Shown here one piece after another: positions 26,955-36,494 of a stretch of 64,000 nucleotides of DNA (the stretch's first letter is position 1; every line of letters begins with the position of its first letter). The notes under the pieces are model-generated. The model worked only from the letters and a program-made list of their open reading frames with translations, did no database searches and was not told where the DNA came from. A program made the position numbers and the translations under genes. The DNA comes from Oscillospiraceae bacterium (GTDB lineage Bacteria; Bacillota; Clostridia; Oscillospirales; Acutalibacteraceae), in assembly GCA_031256825.1 (NCBI GenBank), contig JAIRPV010000035.1, positions 1 to 64,000 on the forward strand, read 5' to 3'.

Positions 26955-29579
26955 GTGGAAAGCTGGAAAGCGTTGCTCGACCATATTTATCCCGGCGCGG
27001 CCCCTGTGGCTGTGCCGGGCGAAAGCGTTGCGGGCTTTGCCGATTACCGCGAACCGCCCAAAGATCCCGACCCCCTCCGGCGCATTCACCTCATGAGGAA
27101 AATCAAAAGCGGCGCAAGCGGCTTCGCCCGGCTTTATGGGGCAAAAGATTTGGAGCAGTTCAAGCGCCAAAGCGACTATATGTGGGACTTTCATTGCGCC
27201 AAAGACCGCTTTGCCGAAATTGCATTCCATGATACAATGCCGGTCTATGCCGACATGAGCGTGGCGCAGCTGCAATATTATTTTTGTTGGCGAACACAGA
27301 TTCGCGGCGGCGTTTGGGAACCCGCCCCTCTGGGCTACGCGCTGCTTTATTTGTTTGAATTGATGAACCGCAAGGGCAGCACCCCGGCGCTGGCGCAAGG
27401 CTGGCTGCGGCTGCGCGAATCTCATCCTCGTCTGGACACAAAAATGACAGGCTGGTTCAAAGATTATTGGCTCTGCTACGAAAATGACCAAGACTTTTAC
27501 GAGTTAGCGCTGCAATCTGGCCTGGGAATGTTCTACACAAGAGAGCCGGAAGCCGATGCGCTGCGTTTCTCAAGCTACCCCTGGCAGGACAGCCGTTTTT
27601 TCCAGGAATTCCCTGAAGCAGTTGCCGCGCTGAAGCGCGCCTTGACGGCATTGCCGCAAAATCTGGAGCCGCTGTTCCGGCTGTATGGTTTGCCGCCCAA
27701 TGGCAAACTGAACCTGCAACCCGCGCGGTTTTCTTATTATGAACCATTTTCGGGGGCCGCGGTGCAAGCGCCGGAACTGCCGGGAAGCCTGGACTTGCAG
27801 TTGTCGCCGGGTGAGCACTATCGTCTGCGCGGGGGCGCGTGGTCGCGCGCGCTGGAAGACGCACTGCGCCCGCCAAGCCACGGGATCGGCTTTTTGGTCA
27901 AGCGCACGGAAGCAAACCTGCGTGAGCTTGCGGGGTTCCGGTCTTTCCCTTCCAGCGGCGAGCCAACGCTGCTGCTGGAGCGCTGGGCGCAGCAACTGGG
28001 GCCGCATGTCCGTTTTTTCGACATGATTCGCGACGCTCGTTTCGATCAAATCATCGACGAATGTGCGCGCGCCGCATGGGAGCATACCCCGCCGCAAACG
28101 CAGTTGCTCCCGCAAAGCGCCGCCATTTTGAAGCAGCTGAACAGCGAGCCAATGCGAACCCTGCTGCGCCTTCGGGAGATCGGCGGAGCGCCGGAGCAAA
28201 AATTTTTACGTCAGGGCAAACTGCTGGTCGGGCTAGAGGATAATTTCGCAGAAGAAATTTCGTGCGATTTAAAGCGTCCCAGCTATGACGCGTTGAATTT
28301 TGACCAGTTGCGAAGCTATCTGACATGGCGCACGCGCTGGCAACATGGCGAGGTAAAAAAGACGGATTCTGCCTATGTGAAGCTTTATTGCTGTGAACTT
28401 CTGTGTGAAATATGTTCACTTTCTCCTTTTGACGAGCTGTGCTGCCTTCTGCGAAAGTATGCTGCTGTGCATGATCGCCACATGGCGAAATGTTTGGTGG
28501 ATTGGATTCGGGATTTTTATGTGCTGCGGCACCCGGCGGATTCTTGGACGGATTTGTTGCAAAAAAATCGCGTAGAAACATGGTTTCCCGCACAGTTTAT
28601 CTTCTGCGCCGAGGATCAATTGGCTATTTTTGAGCAGATTTCGTCCTACAAATTGACGGCCAGCCGATTCTTCCTTGCCGATCAATATGATTTTTACAAA
28701 GAATGCTTTCACATGACGCTAAATACAACAACAGAATTTTTGCGCGCCAAAGGATTTGACCTGCCAAAATTGATGAGCGGACAACAAAAACAAAATCCGC
28801 CTTGGCTTCCCTGGCGGGCACTGCCCATTGCCTTGCCGCAAGCGCAACGCGGCGCGATTGTCGCGTTGGGCCCAAACGAGTGCTATCAGTACAGTGGGCG
28901 GGAATGGCGCTGCCTGAAACGACCGGAATTGCCCGCCTGGGCGGCTTCTTTCGCTGCTTTTTTGTTGAAATTCATGGAACAAACCCTCCGGATCTGGGCA
29001 AAATATCCTTATACGCTTTCGCTTAATACACCATTGATGTTGCAAAATTTAGCGATGGAGCACAAAGAATTGTATCATATCGTGTGTTCAGCGTCGTTTT
29101 CTAACTACCTAAAGAGCAACATCGTGAATTTTGCAGATGTCCAGCACTTTTTCGCACCAAAGGCAAAAAAGCCAAAATTATCATGCAATTCTTCCAGTAT
29201 AGAGGGTGTTTTAAAGCCATTTTTCGTCGATTTCACTAAATTGGAGCGAATCCGCGCGGAGGCACACGAAGCAACAGAGCGGTTGATTATAGAAAAAGAG
29301 GAGGAAATCGAGCCTATCCCCACGCCGATTTTTGCAGAACCGGCAGAGCTAGGCGGCTGGGAAGCACTCATCGCAGCGCTAAACACAACGCAAATCGCCT
29401 GTATTAACGCGGTTTTTGACGGCAAAACAGACGTTGGCAACTCATTTTTGCTGGAGGAAATCAACGAATTGTCGTTAGAATTGATCGGCGACAATCTCAT
29501 TGATACCGCACATGAAACGCCGTATTTATACAAAGAATATGCAGAAAAATGGAGGGCAGATAGACATGGAACAAGCTAA
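26955..29579 (+). CDS. TerB-domain protein, SngA-like (Shango antiphage system component)
   Basis: An 874-residue protein starting at GTG 26955, behind AGGAGG, 24 nt after the exporter operon. Two copies of the TerB_N motif are visible: SVAQLQYYFCWRTQIRGG (102-119) and LNFDQLRSYLTWRTRW (about 447-462). A TerB_C-like segment lies near 800-860 (WEALIAALNTTQIACINAVFDG..FLLEEINELSLELIGDN). The middle is unassigned. TerB-type proteins with a BrxD-like ATPase and a helicase constitute Shango (sngA, sngB, sngC); that resemblance is from recalled architecture, not a search. The 3' half is visibly AT-richer than the flanking exporter genes, consistent with transfer. Its end overlaps the next gene by 14 nt. 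Confidence 0.65.
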   Translation: MESWKALLDHIYPGAAPVAVPGESVAGFADYREPPKDPDPLRRIHLMRKIKSGASGFARLYGAKDLEQFKRQSDYMWDFHCAKDRFAEIAFHDTMPVYADMSVAQLQYYFCWRTQIRGGVWEPAPLGYALLYLFELMNRKGSTPALAQGWLRLRESHPRLDTKMTGWFKDYWLCYENDQDFYELALQSGLGMFYTREPEADALRFSSYPWQDSRFFQEFPEAVAALKRALTALPQNLEPLFRLYGLPPNGKLNLQPARFSYYEPFSGAAVQAPELPGSLDLQLSPGEHYRLRGGAWSRALEDALRPPSHGIGFLVKRTEANLRELAGFRSFPSSGEPTLLLERWAQQLGPHVRFFDMIRDARFDQIIDECARAAWEHTPPQTQLLPQSAAILKQLNSEPMRTLLRLREIGGAPEQKFLRQGKLLVGLEDNFAEEISCDLKRPSYDALNFDQLRSYLTWRTRWQHGEVKKTDSAYVKLYCCELLCEICSLSPFDELCCLLRKYAAVHDRHMAKCLVDWIRDFYVLRHPADSWTDLLQKNRVETWFPAQFIFCAEDQLAIFEQISSYKLTASRFFLADQYDFYKECFHMTLNTTTEFLRAKGFDLPKLMSGQQKQNPPWLPWRALPIALPQAQRGAIVALGPNECYQYSGREWRCLKRPELPAWAASFAAFLLKFMEQTLRIWAKYPYTLSLNTPLMLQNLAMEHKELYHIVCSASFSNYLKSNIVNFADVQHFFAPKAKKPKLSCNSSSIEGVLKPFFVDFTKLERIRAEAHEATERLIIEKEEEIEPIPTPIFAEPAELGGWEALIAALNTTQIACINAVFDGKTDVGNSFLLEEINELSLELIGDNLIDTAHETPYLYKEYAEKWRADRHGTS

Positions 29580-30900
29580 CTTGACGCGAAAAGCGCCGAA
29601 GCGAATTGCAGCGACGGTGCTCGGTGCTCTGAAGGGCGGCGTTGTGCCGCGGGTTGGGCTGGAATACATCACCGTTGGACGCATGCAAGAAATTCATGCG
29701 CTGCTGCACGATGTGGAAATTATTCGCGACGGTGGGGCAGCTTTTCGCTTCATTGTGGGTCAATATGGCGCCGGAAAGAGCTTTTTGCTGCAAACGATCC
29801 GCAATCATGTGATGGATCGTCTCTTCGTGGTGTTGGATTGCGATCTTTCGCCCGAGCGGCGCTTTTGCGGAACAAAGGGGCAAGGGCTGGCAACTTACAA
29901 AGAGCTGGTGCGAAATATGTCGGTGCGCACACGGCCGGAAGGCGGCGCTCTGCCGCTCATTCTGGATAAATGGTTGAATAATATACAGACTGAAATCCGT
30001 ATGGAAAGCCCTCCTGAAACAGAGGAATCGCAGTTTGAGGCAGCAGTAAGCCGCAAAATTTTCGATGTAATCCGCGGCATGGAAGACATGGTAAACGGGT
30101 TTGATTTTGGGCAGGCGATTTCGCGCTATTATATTGCCTCAAAACATGGCGACGACGAGGCGAAATCAAAAGTTTTGCGCTGGTTTTTCGGGGAATATGC
30201 TACAAAAACAGAAGCGCGGCAGGCTTTGGGTATCAATTTGATCGTCAACGATGACAATTGGTATGACTTTTTAAAGCTGTTTTCCGCATTTTTGGTGCGC
30301 GCCGGTTACGCTGGAATGTATATTTTGGTGGATGAACTGGTCAATATCTACAGAATTCCGCACAGAACGACGCGGCAGTACAATTATGAGAAAATTCTTG
30401 CGATGTATAACGACGCATTGCAAGGCAAAGCGCACCATATCGGCATTCTGATGTCCGCAACGCCGCAGTGCGTCGAAGATACCGACAAAGGTATTTTCAG
30501 CTATGACGCGCTCAAATCGAGGCTGACGGAGGGCAGATTTTCGACAAAAGGAATGCGCGATTTGTTGGCTCCTATCATTCGGTTGGAGCCACTGTCGCAT
30601 GAAGAAATGATGGTTTTGGTAGAAAAATTGGCAGCTCTGCACGCACAATTGTACGATTATAACTGCGATATCGCGCCGGAAGAGTATCTTGCGTTTCTCA
30701 AAACAGAGTTTGAGCGCATTGGCGCGGGCATATATCTGACGCCGCGTGAAATTATCCGCGATTTTGTAGAATTATTGAACGTTCTGATTCAGAATCCAGG
30801 CAAGCGGATTGGAGATATTTTACAGGATCCGGCTTTTGAGGCGTCAAAAACGCCCCAGCCAGATGAGACCGGAGCGGAATTTGCCGCGTTTGAGGTGTGA
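29566..30900 (+). CDS. BrxD-like ATP-binding protein (DUF2791), SngB-like
   Basis: A 444-residue P-loop ATPase. Walker A is GQYGAGKS (65-72), Walker B is YILVDELVN (D256, E257), and GILMSATPQC follows as a sensor-like motif. The family (DUF2791, BrxC/BrxD-like) occurs in BREX type 2 and in Shango systems, usually alongside a DEAD/DEAH helicase. Start ATG 29566 has GGAGGG upstream and lies inside the 3' end of the TerB gene, so translational coupling is likely. No helicase follows: the next gene, 4 bp away, is a convergent lipase. The system is therefore two-gene here, either a minimal variant or one that lost its helicase. Confidence 0.8.
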   Translation: MEQANLTRKAPKRIAATVLGALKGGVVPRVGLEYITVGRMQEIHALLHDVEIIRDGGAAFRFIVGQYGAGKSFLLQTIRNHVMDRLFVVLDCDLSPERRFCGTKGQGLATYKELVRNMSVRTRPEGGALPLILDKWLNNIQTEIRMESPPETEESQFEAAVSRKIFDVIRGMEDMVNGFDFGQAISRYYIASKHGDDEAKSKVLRWFFGEYATKTEARQALGINLIVNDDNWYDFLKLFSAFLVRAGYAGMYILVDELVNIYRIPHRTTRQYNYEKILAMYNDALQGKAHHIGILMSATPQCVEDTDKGIFSYDALKSRLTEGRFSTKGMRDLLAPIIRLEPLSHEEMMVLVEKLAALHAQLYDYNCDIAPEEYLAFLKTEFERIGAGIYLTPREIIRDFVELLNVLIQNPGKRIGDILQDPAFEASKTPQPDETGAEFAAFEV

Positions 30901-30904
30901 GAAA

Positions 30905-32194
30905 TCAGAATTGGATCATGGAGCTGGAAATGAATGACAAATAAGTTTCCGTTGCGTGGGCATAGAGCGCTTTTTCCAGCAGCGTCGGCATTTTACCGTT
31001 GATCAGCGCTTTGGAATTCATCGTTTCGTCCAATTCTTTGCCCGTGATTTCGGCGAAAAACTGCTTCATCATGGGGAATTGATTGCGGTTAAACACCAAT
31101 GTTGTGCCATATTTCACGCCCTGCGGCGGAACTGTGACCACCACGTCTTCCGCGTTGACGATATTATACACATTGTTGTAGTTCGCCGCGTCGGCGCTTG
31201 TGGTGGTGTTGGGCGTGGCAAAGGTGTATGCGTAGACGTTCTTCTTTTGCGCAATGCCGGCTTCCACCAAAAGTTTGCCCAAAATATTCGCCGCCGCCGC
31301 GCCGCGGCTGTGCCCGGTCACCAGAACTTTATCGGTGGCCGGGTTTTTGGCATAGGCGCGCATGGATTCCATCACTTCCGTTGCGAAGGTTTCAAACCCG
31401 CCGATGTTCTGCGTCAAATTGGAGCCCCACTCGCGCACCCCTCCCGTCCCGCGCAGAGCGGCCACAATCAGGTTGCAGCGCCTGCCGTTGACCGTGATGG
31501 TTTTTCTGGCAATGCTGTAGGCGTCAAAATTTTCGCTGTAGTTCCACTGCTTGCTGTCGGTCAGCCCCATATTGGCATACGCCTCCTGGATATAGTCGGC
31601 GCTGTAGACTGCGGCGCTGAGCGCCATAGCGGTTGCCGCAAGGTTTTGGCTGAATTCCGTGGCCGGGCGCGCGAACAACCCGTCATCCCAGGGCGCCGCA
31701 AACGTATGTTTTATATGCTCGCCATTGGAATCGGTAAAATGGATCTTGACGGTTTTGTACAGCGTATCCTGCAACAAATCCCGCGTGACCGACAAAATAG
31801 GATCGGTCGCCGCCCGCGCGATGGAAACCACAGGATCGGTCATGGTCTTCGCCGCCGACATCACAGGATCCGTCACAACCCGCGCGGCCGAAACCACGGG
31901 ATCGGTCATGGTCCGCGCGGCCGAGGCCACAGGGTTTGTTACCACCTTCGCCGCAGAAGCCATGGGAGCCGCCACCACATTCACAACCGAAGTCACGGGG
32001 CGAACCACTACCTTCGCGGTGGATGCTACCGGCGTTACCACCGAACTGACCAGCGTGGCAATCGGGTCAGCCACCGCTTTCGCAAGCGAGAGAACCGAAA
32101 ATTCGACCGCCCCCGCAACGCTGGCGCCAACGCTCGTTGCAAGCAAAGCGGCAAGCAGAACAGATCCCAGCTTTTTCATGTGTCGCAATCTCAT
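30905..32194 (-). CDS. secreted class-3 lipase with N-terminal 11-residue repeats
   Basis: A 429-residue precursor starting at ATG 32194 (AAGGAG 8 nt upstream). The signal peptide (about 1-29) ends ASVAGA. Residues 33-142 are ten consecutive 11-residue units with Pro at position 1 and Ser/Thr at position 4 (see the repeat entry). The alpha/beta-hydrolase domain (about 165-429) has the nucleophile elbow GHSRG (S296), an Asp in NAEDVVV and candidate His in YAHATETYL. That matches class-3 (fungal-type) lipases, which cleave carboxyl esters. I infer secretion into the medium or cell wall. The repeats look like an amphipathic or collagen-like stalk that could sit on a lipid surface. It has its own promoter at 32251. 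Confidence 0.8.
   Translation of the reverse strand: MRLRHMKKLGSVLLAALLATSVGASVAGAVEFSVLSLAKAVADPIATLVSSVVTPVASTAKVVVRPVTSVVNVVAAPMASAAKVVTNPVASAARTMTDPVVSAARVVTDPVMSAAKTMTDPVVSIARAATDPILSVTRDLLQDTLYKTVKIHFTDSNGEHIKHTFAAPWDDGLFARPATEFSQNLAATAMALSAAVYSADYIQEAYANMGLTDSKQWNYSENFDAYSIARKTITVNGRRCNLIVAALRGTGGVREWGSNLTQNIGGFETFATEVMESMRAYAKNPATDKVLVTGHSRGAAAANILGKLLVEAGIAQKKNVYAYTFATPNTTTSADAANYNNVYNIVNAEDVVVTVPPQGVKYGTTLVFNRNQFPMMKQFFAEITGKELDETMNSKALINGKMPTLLEKALYAHATETYLSFISSSMIQF
31769..32098 (-). repeat. ten consecutive 33-bp/11-residue Pro-phased repeats
   Basis: Residues 33-142 of the lipase are ten units of exactly 11 residues without a gap, e.g. PVASAARTMTD, PVVSAARVVTD, PVMSAAKTMTD, PVVSIARAATD. 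The consensus is P-[VIM]-x-S-x-x-[KRN]-x-x-x-[DNRT]; the first unit has Ser in place of Pro. 11-mers without insertion are typical of lipid-binding 11/3 helices such as apolipoproteins and synuclein. Confidence 0.85.
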
Positions 32195-32250
32195 AACACA
32201 AACTCCTTCCCCAAACAAGCTTTCTCTCTCTCTTTTAGACGCTGACTCTT

Positions 32251-32279
32251 ACTATACCACATCATTTCCGCTATGTCAA
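32251..32279 (-). promoter_or_regulatory. SigA-type promoter of the lipase gene
   Basis: On the minus strand TTGACA (32279-32274), 17 nt, TATAGT (32256-32251). Confidence 0.8.
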
Positions 32280-32301
32280 GTTACGAAGTTGTTTTCCGGG
32301 G

Positions 32302-33567
32302 TTACAGTTTTGTAATACCGCCCAGCCGTTCGCGGGCCATGGCAAGCATCAGTTTGATGCGATTTTCCTGATTGGTGCGCGTGGCGCCGGGATCATAGTC
32401 GATCGCGACGATATTCGCGTTTTTGTGATCCTCGCGGATGGCGCGCAGCATGCCCTTGCCAACAATATGGTTGGGCAAACAGCCAAATGGCTGGGTGCAA
32501 ATGATATTTTCAATGCCCGCATGCAGCAGCTCCAGCATTTCGCCTGTCAGCAGCCAGCCCTCGCCCATCTTGTTGCCGTCGCCAACATAGGCGCTCGCCA
32601 GCCGCTTTATGGTTCGAAAGCGCGCGGGCACGCGAAACTCCGGGTGGCGCATAATCGCCTGCCGCAACCGTTTTTGGAAGGAAAGGAAGATGAGCTTTAC
32701 GCCCAGCGATACTATGCCTTTTGCGTATTTGATATGATAGCGCCGGGTATCAACCAGGTGATGATCGCCCATGAAGATCAAAAAATCAAGGAGCCCGGGC
32801 ACCACAACCTCGCAGCCCTCGTCCGCCAGCAGCTGTTCCAGGTTGTTGTTGCCCAAAGCGGCATACTTGATATAGATTTCGCCCACAACGCCAACCGTCA
32901 CCTTCGGCACGCGCTTCACCGGCACGGCGGCAAAATCCGCCGCAATTTGATACAGGTTGCGGCGCAGGTGCAAAATGCTCATTTTGTGCTCCACCAGCAG
33001 GCGCGTCCAGCTTTCGATGAGGCGATCGGTCTGCCCCGGCTGAAGCTCGTAGGGCCGCGTCTGGTTGGCAAGGTTCATGATCAAATCGGCATAGACCACA
33101 ATCGAAAGCGCCTCAATCAGCCCCGGGAAGGTGAACTTGAACCCCGGGTTTTTTTCCATGCCCGCCAAGTTGAACGAGATGACCGGGATGTGTTCCCAGC
33201 CGCGCTTTTTCAGCGCGCGGCGCAGCAGGTGGATATAATTGCTCGCGCGGCAGCCGCCGCCGGTCTGGGTGATGATGAGCGCCACTTTGTTCAGGTCGTA
33301 TTTCCCGCTTTCCAGCGCTTCCATCATCTGGCCGATGATCAGCAGCGCGGGGTAGCAGGTGTCGTTGTGCACGCTTTGCAGGCCCTGATCCACAATCGCG
33401 GGGCTGGTGGACGTCAGCAAATCCACCCGGAAGCCCATGCCGCGCAGCACCTGCGCAAGAAAGGTCATGTGCACGGGCAGCATCATCGGGCATAAAATGG
33501 TATATTCGCGCCGCATTTCTTCGGTAAAGAGCAGGCGGCCGGTCTCGTCGTATTCCAGTTTGGCCAT
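32302..33567 (-). CDS. 2-hydroxyacyl-CoA dehydratase-like protein (HgdB/DUF2229-related, C-terminal part of a split activase)
   Basis: A 421-residue protein. Its sequence resembles the distal portion of the giant acyl-CoA dehydratase activase proteins of Firmicutes, which are usually about 1,400 residues in one chain. NDTCYPALLIIGQMMEALESGKYD, LIITQTGGGCRASNYIHLLRRAL and CTQPFGCLPNHIVGKGMLRAIRE carry conserved Cys residues likely to ligate [4Fe-4S] clusters. Its ATG overlaps the stop of the 972-residue gene by one base (TAATG), and 972+421 gives about the size of the fused protein. Cytoplasmic, with unknown substrate. The pair is therefore a split version of a normally single polypeptide. Confidence 0.75.
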   Translation of the reverse strand: MAKLEYDETGRLLFTEEMRREYTILCPMMLPVHMTFLAQVLRGMGFRVDLLTSTSPAIVDQGLQSVHNDTCYPALLIIGQMMEALESGKYDLNKVALIITQTGGGCRASNYIHLLRRALKKRGWEHIPVISFNLAGMEKNPGFKFTFPGLIEALSIVVYADLIMNLANQTRPYELQPGQTDRLIESWTRLLVEHKMSILHLRRNLYQIAADFAAVPVKRVPKVTVGVVGEIYIKYAALGNNNLEQLLADEGCEVVVPGLLDFLIFMGDHHLVDTRRYHIKYAKGIVSLGVKLIFLSFQKRLRQAIMRHPEFRVPARFRTIKRLASAYVGDGNKMGEGWLLTGEMLELLHAGIENIICTQPFGCLPNHIVGKGMLRAIREDHKNANIVAIDYDPGATRTNQENRIKLMLAMARERLGGITKL

Positions 33568-36485
33568 TATTTTGTTGCCTCCAATAGGCTTCGCAGCCGT
33601 ATTTTTGCCGCGCCCAAGTTGTTGATCTCGTCGATTTTCAGCAAGGTATAAATTCGATTGCCGCGCTCAAGGATGTCCTTGACCTCGTCGGATGTGATCG
33701 CATCCAGGCCGCAGCCGAACGAAATGAGCTGCACCAGGTGCACATGTTCGTGTTCTGTGGCATATTTTGCCGCGGCATAAAGCCTGCTGTGATAGGTCCA
33801 CTGATTGAGAACATTCACACTGAATTTTTCAACCGGCGGCAAGCAATCTTCCGAAAGCACAACGCAGCCCAGGCTGGTCAGCAGCTTGTTCACGCCATGG
33901 TTAATTTCCGGGTCGGCGTGATACGGTCTGCCGGCCAAAATCACCGTCTCCAGCGCGTGCTCTTTGGCATAGGCCAGGGCCTGGCCGCCAAACGCGTAAA
34001 GCTTGCGCTGATATTCCGCATAAGCGGCATAAGCCAGCCGAACGGCTTTTTTCACTTCGCCGCGCCCACAGCCAAATTCTTTGCCGAAATAGTTCGCGGC
34101 AAGGCCCGGGAAGGCCCGGGCGTGCGGAGCCAGGTAGGGCGTCAAAAAGCGCGCCTGCTTGAGCCGGGGAATATTCGCCGCCAGCAGCTCGGGATAAAAG
34201 GCCACAACGGGGCAGTTATAGTGGTTGTCGCCCATGCGCTGGTCAAAATTGTAGGGCAAGCAGGGGTAAAAAATAGTCTGAATCCCCATATTGATCAGCA
34301 GTTCGATATGGCCGTGGGTAAGTTTTGCGGGGTAGCAAACCGTATCGCTGGGTATGGTGTGCTGCCCGGCAAGATAGAGTTCGCGGCTGCTCAGGCCGGA
34401 ATGCACCACCTCGAAGCCAAGGGCGGTCAGCAGAGTATACCAAAACGGCAGCAGCTCATAGACGCCCAGCCCCAGCGGCAACCCAATCTTGCCCCGGGAG
34501 CCGGGTTTTGGCTGATAAGACAACAGCAGTTCTTTTTTATATTCATATGCGTCGGGCAGGGGCTGGGGTTTGCCGCCCAGCGGTTTTTCGCAGCGGTTGC
34601 CGGAAACGAACTTGCGCCCGCCGGAGAAGGTGTTGATGGTCAAGCGGCAGCGGTTGCCGCAAAGCCCGCAGCGCGTGGATTTTGACGTGCTGCGGAAGGT
34701 CTCCAGTTCCGGCAGGCGCAGCAGCTTTGTTTCCCCCGCCTCCCGCCGCTTGCTTTCCGCCTCCCGCGCGTAAAGCGCGCAGCCATACGCGCCCATCAGC
34801 CCCGCTATGGCCGGGCGGGTCACCTCGCGGCCGATTTCCCGCTCAAAAGCGCGCAAAATCGCATCGTTCAGGAAGGTGCCGCCCTGCACAACGATGTTCT
34901 CGCCCAAATCCGCGGCGCAGCGCGCGCGAATCACCTTATAAACGGCGTTTTTCACCACGCTCACGCTCAGCCCCGCCGAAATGTCGTCCACGCCCGCGCC
35001 CTCGTTCTGCGCCTGTTTCACAGAGGAATTCATGAACACCGTGCAGCGCGACCCCAGATTCACAGGGTGCTCGGCGAACAGGCCCAGCCGCGCGAATTCC
35101 GCCACGGGGTAGCCCATCGCGTTGGCGAAGGCCTCGATGAACGAGCCGCAGCCAGAGGAGCACGCCTCGTTGAGCAAAATCGAATCGACCACGCCGTTTT
35201 TCAGCCGGAAGCATTTCATGTCCTGCCCGCCGATGTCGATGATGAAATCCACATCGGGGTTAAACGCCTTCGCGGCGGTATAATGCGCGGTGGTTTCCAC
35301 AATTCCATGATCAACGCCGAAGGCGTTTTGGATCAGCTCCTCCCCATACCCTGTTACGGCAGACGCTTTGATCTGTATTTGATCGCCGCAGGCCAGCCGG
35401 ATTTTGATCAGCTGCTCTTTCACGCATGCCAGGGGATCGCCCAGGTTCGGGCCGTAGTATTGATAAAGCAAACCGCCTTCTTCCGATAACAATACCAGCT
35501 TGGTTGTGGTGGAACCCGCGTCAATGCCAAGATAGGCCGGGCCGCAATAGGCGCCGATGTCGGCCTCGGGTATGGTGTGCCGGGCGTGGCGCGCGGCAAA
35601 GGCGGCGTAGTCGGCTTCGCCGGCAAACAAAGGCGGCAGCGTTTTCGCGTCGCCGCCGGAAGCGTGCCGCGGCGCTTCCAGCGCGGCCAGAATTTCGTTG
35701 GGGCGCATAGCCGCTTCCGCCGCGCCGCAAAGCGCCGCGCCGATGGCCACAAAATACTGCGCGTATGCGGGGAAAACAGCGTGCTCCGCATCCAGCCCCA
35801 GCGTTTTCACAAAACGCTCGCGCAGGCCGCCCAAAAAGGTCAGCGGGCCGCCCAAAAAGCAAACCCTGCCCCTGAGTTCCCTCCCCTGCGCCAAACCCGC
35901 AATGGTCTGGCTGACGATGGACTGGTAGATCGAAGCCGCAATATCGGCCTTAACGGCCCCCTGGTTCAACAGAGGCTGAATATCGGATTTTGCGAACACG
36001 CCGCAGCGCGAAGCAATCTGATAAATATGCTTGTGCTCAAAGCTGAGCCTGTCCAGCTCTTCCAGCGAAATATCCAGCAACGCGGCCATCTGGTCAATAA
36101 ACGCGCCGGTGCCGCCCGCGCAGCTGCCGTTCATGCGCTCTTCTGTTCCGTTGGTCAGAAAAAGAATTTTCGCGTCTTCGCCGCCCAGTTCCACAACAAC
36201 ATCCACTTCGCCCACGCGGCGGCGCACGGCCTCGCGCGTGGCAAACACCTCCTGCACAAATGGAAGCTTCGCTTCGGCTGCAACCTTCATCGCCGCAGAG
36301 CCGGAAAGCGCCACAGTAACCGGTTCGTCCCCGCACAGCTCCATGGCCGCGCGGAGCATGCGCGCCGCCGTGCCGCGCGATTCCGCGTGGTGCCGTTGAT
36401 AATCCTGCCAGACGGGTTCGCCGTTTTCATCCAGCGCCACAACCTTCACTGTGGTGGAACCGATGTCGATGCCGAGATGATACAT
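33567..36485 (-). CDS. acyl-CoA dehydratase activase (BcrAD/BadFG type, two ASKHA domains plus DUF2229)
   Basis: A 972-residue protein, start ATG 36485 (AGGAG 8 nt before). Two ASKHA ATPase domains are visible. The first begins GIDIGSTTVKVVALDENG and contains GSCAGGTGAFIDQMA. The second begins GIDAGSTTTKLVLLSEEG (near residue 320), with CSSGCGSFIEAFANAMG and GGQDMKCFRLKNG. The C-terminal third (about 620-972) is the DUF2229-type domain, with CGLCGNRC and SDTVCYPAKLTHGHI. Such activases use ATP to deliver an electron to a dehydratase iron-sulfur cluster; the Cys-Gly-Gly motifs bind the bridging [4Fe-4S] cluster. It forms an operon with plsY (9 nt upstream) and the dehydratase-like gene. Confidence 0.85.
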   Translation of the reverse strand: MYHLGIDIGSTTVKVVALDENGEPVWQDYQRHHAESRGTAARMLRAAMELCGDEPVTVALSGSAAMKVAAEAKLPFVQEVFATREAVRRRVGEVDVVVELGGEDAKILFLTNGTEERMNGSCAGGTGAFIDQMAALLDISLEELDRLSFEHKHIYQIASRCGVFAKSDIQPLLNQGAVKADIAASIYQSIVSQTIAGLAQGRELRGRVCFLGGPLTFLGGLRERFVKTLGLDAEHAVFPAYAQYFVAIGAALCGAAEAAMRPNEILAALEAPRHASGGDAKTLPPLFAGEADYAAFAARHARHTIPEADIGAYCGPAYLGIDAGSTTTKLVLLSEEGGLLYQYYGPNLGDPLACVKEQLIKIRLACGDQIQIKASAVTGYGEELIQNAFGVDHGIVETTAHYTAAKAFNPDVDFIIDIGGQDMKCFRLKNGVVDSILLNEACSSGCGSFIEAFANAMGYPVAEFARLGLFAEHPVNLGSRCTVFMNSSVKQAQNEGAGVDDISAGLSVSVVKNAVYKVIRARCAADLGENIVVQGGTFLNDAILRAFEREIGREVTRPAIAGLMGAYGCALYAREAESKRREAGETKLLRLPELETFRSTSKSTRCGLCGNRCRLTINTFSGGRKFVSGNRCEKPLGGKPQPLPDAYEYKKELLLSYQPKPGSRGKIGLPLGLGVYELLPFWYTLLTALGFEVVHSGLSSRELYLAGQHTIPSDTVCYPAKLTHGHIELLINMGIQTIFYPCLPYNFDQRMGDNHYNCPVVAFYPELLAANIPRLKQARFLTPYLAPHARAFPGLAANYFGKEFGCGRGEVKKAVRLAYAAYAEYQRKLYAFGGQALAYAKEHALETVILAGRPYHADPEINHGVNKLLTSLGCVVLSEDCLPPVEKFSVNVLNQWTYHSRLYAAAKYATEHEHVHLVQLISFGCGLDAITSDEVKDILERGNRIYTLLKIDEINNLGAAKIRLRSLLEATK

Positions 36486-36494
36486 ATAAAACTC

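Noticed and set aside
29566..30900. BREX system
   Set aside because: The ATPase resembles BrxD, but no methylase, PglZ or BrxC gene is near.
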